A DNA stretch of 64,000 bases, from assembly GCA_029582155.1 (NCBI GenBank), contig CM055899.1:70959219-71023218 (forward strand), given 5' to 3'. The DNA is from Panopea generosa. Its lineage: Eukaryota; Mollusca; Bivalvia; Adapedonta; Hiatellidae. The position numbers and the translations under genes were made by a program. The notes under the pieces were generated by a model. The model did no database searches. It was not told where the DNA came from and worked only from the letters and a program-made list of their open reading frames with translations. Shown here piece after piece: positions 51,801 to 60,800 of the stretch (positions are counted from its first letter, which is position 1; every line of letters begins with the position of its first letter).

Positions 51801-54800
51801 GGGTCTTGCATGCAACTCATTGTCCAATTATGCTGAACATTTATGCCATGTTATTTGAAAATCTGTCAAATGGTTAACAAGATATGAAGCAAACACAAAA
51901 TTTTGTATATATCATGACCTTTAACCTCTGTGACCTTCACTTTGAACGACAAACCTGTATCTTATGAGCGACAAATCGCCTGATTATGGTGAATATTGAT
52001 ACATTTCATTTCAAAATCTTTTGAAGTGGTTTACAATATATGGAGCAGACACAACATAATGTAATTATTTCTGACCTTAACCTCTTAATATGACCATGAC
52101 CATGTGGAATTACTGTTGACTTTTCATTATGATTTCTGTGACAAACTGATATCCTCTGTTAGTAACCAGACCAGTATCTACATTTTTTTTTAAATAATTC
52201 TTGAAAACACAGAAAATGTTAAAAAAGTTTATATGCACCAGACATGTAAAAAAAGAACATAATTTTTAATATATTTTTTTGGTCAAATTGTCAAAATTGA
52301 TATCCGATACATTGTTCAAACCTGTCTTAGAATTTTTGTAATTTTGTTATCTTCTGTGTTTTGTCTAACCTTATTTTTGTGTTAAATACGAGCCTGTCTG
52401 GTTCCGGATAAGAATAGAATCACTGCCGATATCTGTTGAGGGGTAGGAATCTTCAGAATGGGTGTCATGTTCATTTTATCATTTTTTGTCATGTTCAATA
52501 TTGTGGTTAAATTATCAACTCCTGTGTAGTTTCAGGGAGCCATATGAGAGATGGCAAGAATAGGACCACTGTGGCTCATGCATGTCGTAAGAAGTGACAA
52601 TTTGAATAATATGATAGAATTTGCTGAAACTCTGCAGTTCTGCAGGTATCAAGGTTCTAGGTTCATTCTGCATATTCATTTGTTGGTGTGGTTTTTTTTT
52701 TAAATCTGAATGTTAATTTGTTGTTTTTGTACATGTAGAGTGCTCCTGGAATCTTCCTTCCTGTTGGCGTCAAATAACCTATAATGTGTTGGTACCCCGT
52801 AAAACCATATTCATTCATTTGTGTTAAAAACGACTGCGAAATAAGCAAAAATATATTTAATTACCCATGTAAACTCTCGCCCATCTTTCTGTCCCCCCAA
52901 CTGCTCCCAGCTGGTTACTACTAGTCCATATGTAGTTAAACATATCCCTCCACGCCTCTGCACACGTGCCAGAGCCCGCTCTTTCTCACGTTTACTGTTA
53001 CCATGGTAGGCTACGACCTTCAGACCTGGAGCCCTGTATATAAACACATCATTATGTAAACTAACAGAAATATTGAGACAGTTTGACAACACAAAGACAT
53101 ATTCCTTTAAGTACATCCTCTTTAATACATCTGAAAATGGAAAACAATTCCAAAAGTGTCATAAAACAGAAGCACAAAAGTATTTACAGTACCTACATGC
53201 ATATCAGTTATTCTATCTCAGAATTTCAAATTTCAATCAAACCTATGAAAATATGCAACCATCTGCACCTCAGCCATCACTGGTACATTATAACTTGTAG
53301 TCAGTCACCGTTCCCTCATTCCAAACTTTCTCTAGCACCATTACCAGTCTTTTTCATACTCTATAACTACCCAACATTTTCAATAATCAGTTCACATTTT
53401 CATTTGTTGTCCAATGTATTACCTCAATGGTTATTAGTTTAATATTTAAATTGCAAGCTTCAGTATCCCTTCCTGCACTGTTTTCCACTCTGTCAGTTAA
53501 TATAAACATAATTCACGCATTGCTGATATGTGGTGAATTAATGCTTTCTATATTAGAGGTGTCCAAAGGCGTCTATATGAAGTTAAGGGGTATACAATAC
53601 ACATATACATGTATGTAAACAGTGGCATAACAATCATGACACAAGAAATGTCACTGTTTAATGCAAGCTTCAGTATACAATACACATATACATGTATATA
53701 AACAGTGGCATAATAATCATGAAACAAGAAATGTCACTGTTAATTGCAAATGGTCTGTGAAAAATAATAATAAATGATATAATAGGTAGCGATGTGTCCA
53801 TGAATATCAAGAGTAATGTACTGATGTTTCAAACTAGACATGCAGTTTCATGGTTTTTTTTACATTAAAGCACGACCTTGACCTTTGTGTAACATTGACC
53901 TTGACATCTGATGTAATGGTCTGGGTATTTCAACAGTTAAATGCAGGTGAAACATTATCATGACATGCAGATCACTTGTGTCAAGCTATTTTAAAATCCC
54001 TTAATGTAAGTTACAGATCAATTGTTGATCAGTTGATAAATTGAGCCAAGTGTTTTTGAAACCCATCCATGTATGATAAATTTAAAGGACACACTTGAAA
54101 TCTCAAACAGATTCAAAGTGTTGTCATACATACTCAAAGTGTGACCTTGACCTTTGAGTTACGGGTCTAGGTCTTACTTATGACACATCTTCATGTTATC
54201 TTGATAAATTGAGCCAATTGAAAGACAGTCACAGACCAGATAGGCAATATCAAACAAATTGAAAGTGTGACCTTGACATTTGAGGAAAGGTTCTGGGTCT
54301 TACATGTGACATTTAATTATTGAAATGGGATTCTGGGTGGAACTCACGACACATCGTCATGTTATGTTGATCATTTGTAGCTAGTAATAACAAAATCCAT
54401 CTATGCATGACAAAGTTACAGGCCAGACATGAAATCTCAAACAGACTGAAAGTGTTGTCTAACAAACTCAAAGTGTGACCATGACCTTTAAGGTATGGGT
54501 TTGGGTCTTACTGGCGACACATTGTCATGTTATGTTGATCATTTGTAGCAAGTATTTATAAAATCCATCTTTGCATGACCAAGTTACAGGTCGGACAGGA
54601 AATCTCAAACAGACTTAGTGTTGTGAAACAAAATCAAATTATGACCTTGACCTTTGAGGCAGGCCTTCTAAAATTGCCTGTTTTTCGGTTTTTGGACCGA
54701 TTTCTGAAGTTCTAAACCGATTTTCGTTTCAAAGTTTAATAAAAAAAATCGGTCCAGATATTTTCTATCAGTCGTATAAAATCTCATAAATTGCTCTCAC

Positions 54801-57800
54801 CATGCCATACTGACCTGTGAAATACGCCTTGTGGCAATATCATTTGACCCAATAATCCGATTGTTTTGTCACCTGCTGTGCAAAATGATGTCAGTTTTGA
54901 CTAAACCATTAATGATATTAGGGGGAGTTTATCGGAAGAGTCTATCGCTATGTAGCACGCCTTCAATGTGTGATCAGCGACCCATAGCGTTCTGTCGGTT
55001 CATCAAAAGATTGTGTTTGCGTCCGTAATTTCTTTGATATACCGCTTGCCAAAGCTGTGACGGTTGGACCGAATATTGTTTGCGTCATTAAAATATTTGA
55101 TAAAACGTGCAGTGTTACTTGTTTGTTTCACTTGTTTTAAAAATAACTATATATAAGAGCTGGTTTTGGTAATTGTACATAGTGGCTAGCTACAGCACAA
55201 CGCATATCAAAAATCAAAAGTTGAATGAACCGTTACATTGGTTTCCACGGTGATTATTTCACCCAGCTTCCGGAACTTGCGTCACTTCCGGTTCGATAGT
55301 GTTTTTAATATAATGAAAATTATTCAGTAAAGCGGAAACATAATGTCAGTAATTAAAATGTACACAATGTGATAAAGTATGTTATAAATAATACACAAAT
55401 AAACTTGAAATAGTTCCCTATAAATGAATAAACGGAGAAAATACATGGTGCAGCTGACATGGTGGGTGGGGTATGCATATATCATATAGTGATTTTTTTT
55501 AAAAATAAGTGCGATTGTTACGGTAGTCAAAAACCTGGACCGATTTGCATTTTGGAATTTTAGAAGGCCTGCTTTGAGGTACGGGTGTGGGTCTTACTTG
55601 CGACAAGTTGTCATGTCATGTTGATCATTTGTAGCAAGTATCATTAAAATTCATCTATGCATGACAAATTTACAGGCCGGACATGAAATCTCACACAAAT
55701 TCAAAGTGTTGTCAAACAAACTCAAATTGTGACCTTGACCTTTGAGGTACGGGTGTGGGCCTTACTCGCAACATGTCGTCATGTTATGTTGATCATTTGT
55801 AGCAAGTATCAACAAAATCCATCTATACATGACAAAGTTAAAGACCGGAAATACCGGACGGAAGGACGGACACTTAGATTACTATATGCCACCCAAAAAT
55901 GTTTTTGGGTGGGGGGCATAAAAAGCAATTCGCTTGGACTACAATTTATTCCAAAATTGTTATTAAAGACAGACTCAAATATTTAATCATAATTAATATG
56001 CAGAACTCTAGGAATGATAGTTACCATTTCTGGAACTCTTTTTCCCAGTTGACCATGACGGCAACCGGCAGAACGATGAGTACAGAGTGGATCTTCTGCA
56101 TATCAAACATTCCGGACAGGAAACTAATCACCTGGATCGTCTTACCCAGACTGCAATAGTACACAACTTTATCACTGTTATCAATAGTACACAACTTTTA
56201 TGATTAACATCAACCCAGCTTTAGGTAAATATATAAAATTAGTTTTTAAGTATCTTACAAGTTCAGCTAGGCCTGGCTTGCTCAGCAGGTAGTGCATCTA
56301 TCAATCCAATGGTTGTGTATGGACAAAATCAAGTACACATGTATCTGGCAAACTTTCTAACATAGACTATGCCAGTATGGACAAAATCAAGTACACATGT
56401 ATCTGGCAAACTTTCTAACATAGACTATGCCAGTATGGACAAAATCAAGTACACATGTATCTGGCAAACTTTCTAACATAGACTATGCCAGTATGGACTA
56501 AATCAAGTACACATGTATCTGACAAACTTTCTAACATAGACTATGCCAGTATGGACAAAATCAAGTACACATGTATCTGGCAAACTTTCTAACATAGACT
56601 ATGCCAGTATGGACTAAATCAAGTACACATGTATCTGGCAAACTTTCTAACATAGACTATGCCAGTATGGAATAAATAAAGTACACAATCGTCATGTATC
56701 TGGCAAAGTTTCTAACATAGACTATGCCAGTATGGACAAAATCAAGTACACATGTATCTGACAAACTTTCTAACATAGACTATGCCAGTATGGACTAAAT
56801 CAAGTACACATGTATCTGGCAAACTTTCTAACATAGACTATGCCAGTATGGACAAAATCAAGTACACATGTATCTGGCAAACTTTCTAACATAGACTATG
56901 CCAGTATGGACAAAATCAAGTACACATGTATCTGGCAAACTTTCTGACATAGACTATGCCAGTATGGACTAAATCAAGTACACATGTATCTGGCAAACTT
57001 TCTAACATAGACTATGCCAGTATGGACTAAATCAAGTACACATGTATCTTGCAAACTTTCTAACATAGACTATGCCAGTATGGACTAAATCAAGTACACA
57101 TGTACCTGACAAACTTTCTAACATAGACTATGCCAGTATGGACAAAATCAAGTACACATGTATCTTGCAAACTTTTTAACATAGACTATGCCAGTATGGA
57201 CTAAATCAAGTACACATGTATTTTGCAAACTTTCTAACATAGACTATGCCAGTATGGACTAAATCAAGTACACATGTATCTGGCAAACTTTCTAACATAG
57301 ACTATGCCAGTATGGACAAAATCAAGTACACATGTATCTGGCAAACTTTCTAACATAGACTTTGCCAGTATTGACTAAATCAAGTACACATGTATCTTGC
57401 AAACTTTCTAACATAGACTATGCCAGTATGGACTAAATCAAGTACACATGTATCTGACAAACTTTCTAACATAGACTATGCCAGTATGGACTAAATCAAG
57501 TACACATGTATCTGGCAAACTTTCTAACATAAGACTATGCCAGTATGGACTAAATCAAGTACACATGTATCTGACAAACTTTCTAACATAGACTATGCCA
57601 GTATGGACTAAATCAAGTACACATGTATTTGCAAACTTTCTAACATAGACTATGCCAGTATGGACTAAATCAAGTACACATGTATCTGACAAACTTTCTA
57701 ACATAGACTATGCCAGTATGGACAAAATCAAGTACACATGTATCTGGCAAACTTTCTAACATAGACTATGCCAGTATGGACTAAATCAAGTACACATGTA

Positions 57801-60800
57801 TCTGACAAACTTTCTAACATAGACTATGCCATTATGGACTAAATCAAGTACACATGTATCTGGCAAACTTTCTAACATAGACTATGCCTGTATGGACTAA
57901 ATCAAGTACACATGTATCTTGCAAACTTTCTAACATAGACTACGCCAGTATTGACTAAATCAAGAACACATGTATCTGGCAAACTTTCTTACATAGATTA
58001 TGGACTAAGTCAAGTAGACAAGAATCTGCCAAACTTTCTAACATAGACTAAGGACTAAGTCAAGTACTAAAGTATCTGGTAAACTTTCTAACATAGATTA
58101 TGGACTAAGTCAAGTACACAAGTATCTGGTAAACTTTCTAGCATAGACTAAGGACTAAGTCAAGTACACAAGTATCTGGCAAACTTTCTATCATAGACTA
58201 TTGACTAAGTCAAGTACACAAGTATGTGGCAAACTTTCTAACATAGACTATGGACTAAGTCAAGTACACAAGTATGTGGCAAACTTTCTAACATAGACTA
58301 TGGACTAAGTCAAGTATACAAGTATCTGGCAAACTTTCTAACATAGATTAAGGACTAAGTCATGTACACAAGTATCTGGCAAACTTTCTAACATAGACTA
58401 TGGACTAAGTCAAGTACACAAGTATCTGGCAAACTTTCTAACATAGACTATGGACTAAGTCAAGTACACAAATATCTGGCAAACTTTCTAACATAGACTA
58501 TGGACTAAGTCAAGTACACAAGTATCTGATAAATTTTCTAACATAGACTATGGACCAAGTCAAGTACACAAGTATCTGGCAAACTTTTTAACATAGACTA
58601 TGGACTAAGTCATGTATACAAGTATCTGGCGAACTTTGTAACATAGACTAAAGACTAATTCAAGTACACAAGTATCTGGCAAACTTTCTTACATAGACTA
58701 TGGACTAAGTCAAGTACACAAGTATCTGGCAAACTTTCTAACATAGACTAAGGATTAAGTCAAGTACACAAGAATCTGGCAAACTTTCTAACATAGACTA
58801 TGGACTAAGTCAAGTACACAAGTATCTGGCAAACTTTCTAACATAGACTATGGACTAAGTCAAGTACACAAGAATCTGGCAAACTTTCTAACATAGACTA
58901 TTGACTAAGTCAAGTACACAAGTATCTGGCAAACTTTCTAACATAGACTATGGACTAAGTCAAGTACACAAGAATCTGGCAAACTTTCTAACATAGACTA
59001 TGGACTAAGTCAAGTGGACAAGTCAAGTACTTTCTAACATAGATTATGGACCAAGTCAAGTACAATGCCATCTGTGATGGACCAAGTCAAGTACAAGTAC
59101 AATGTCATACATGTAAGCTGTGTCCTGTCAACTTTACCTGGCTGATCTGCCCCTTGGTTGTATCTATTTATATGACCTGGAAGTAAAAAGTCTTACCCCA
59201 TATCATCACCCAGAATTCCTCCCTTCTTGCGTCTGAAGAGAGACCAGAGCCAGAGTACCCCTTCCTGTTGGTGGGCGTACAGTTTTTGGTACAAATCCAT
59301 GTACAGGTAGAAGCCCTTGCCCAGGTGTTCCATGCCATTGTCATCACCAGAGTCAGAGTCATCAGCATGGACTCTCAGGTACTCCTGCAGTGTGCAGCAT
59401 GGAATGTAGGCTTTATATATCTATACTAAATAGAACAGCTTACCTGCCACTTTTGTGTTTCAAATATCTTCGTCAAATTATGGAGAGGTGCTATTAAAGT
59501 TTTATATGACATCAACAGACGATTATGTATTTTTCCAAGTCCAAATGTCAAGGAAATTGCTTCGATACTTTTTGAGAAAATATATAAAATGTCAGGTACG
59601 TAAAATGTCTGGCGGAAAGTTAGCTGTTTCGTTCAGTATATAGATTTATATGTCATTCAAGCATGCAATTTATTTATTTTCAATTGAATTAAGAAAGTGC
59701 CAGTGATGGCATATTAATAATGTACCAGAAGATGCCTATTACACATAAAGATAACCTAATATACAAGTTGATGACCTAGTCATAAAATAGATGAACTTTT
59801 AATAAATTCAATGACCTATTAATAGATTGTATTAATGACAATTCCATGCGTTCAGAGAATGGCAAACAATTTTATTACCTCAAACAGATGAACAAACAGG
59901 TGTAACACTTAATGTCCCTTCTTCATTCCTTGAATTGCATAAAAATGTGCATCTTTTTGTCAAGTAATGATGAAATTGGCTTTTCAAATGAGAAATAAAT
60001 ACAAATGAGAGAGATTTTTTTCTGCATGAATATTGTTGAAGCGTTTAGAGTCAGATCGCCATGGTGTCCATTTAAGACAATATTCCAAGCACTGCCACAC
60101 TGGAGTATTATGCCAGTCACGTCACATCATACGGACACCGGACCGACCAGACCTATGACTATCCCCTAAATACTGAGTGCCAAGCGAGGAAGCTTTTAGT
60201 AGCAAGTTTTTGGTGTATGACCGGGCTAGGGATTGAGCCCACAATATTCTGTATACAAAGCGGATTGATTTCCTCTAGACGTTTGCCGCAGCTTTCTGCA
60301 TTATAAATAACATTCTGGTTACATGTATGACTGTTACATGATTGTAAAACAGGAACTGATATTTCATTATTAACTTCTTTTTCTTGACCAGTCTTTACAG
60401 ATTCACTAACCTCCATTTTCCTGATCTTTTTTGCCAGTTTCTCACTGTAGCATAGTTTGATAGCCTTCTTATTTAGTCTGACAGCATCTTCAATATGGCC
60501 TTCACCAACAAGTGTTTTGGCCTTCAACACAAGTTGATTAAACTTATGCTGGTCAGATGGCCCATCTTCACCTACAGATGAGAAGGATTACATGATGCAA
60601 CTGTTTAAATTTACGAAATATGCACATTTACTCAGCCATAAACATATATACACATTCACTCAGCCATAATCATTGATACGTGTTCACTCACCCATAAACA
60701 TTGATACATGTTCACTCAGCCATAAACATTGATACACGTTCACTCGGCCATAAACATTGATACATGTTCACTCAGCCATAATCATTGACACATGTTCACT

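Noticed and set aside
53083..53442. 119-codon plus-strand frame
   Set aside because: Overlaps another frame in a different phase, no motif, no plausible splice partners; lies in intron 4 of the opposite-strand gene.
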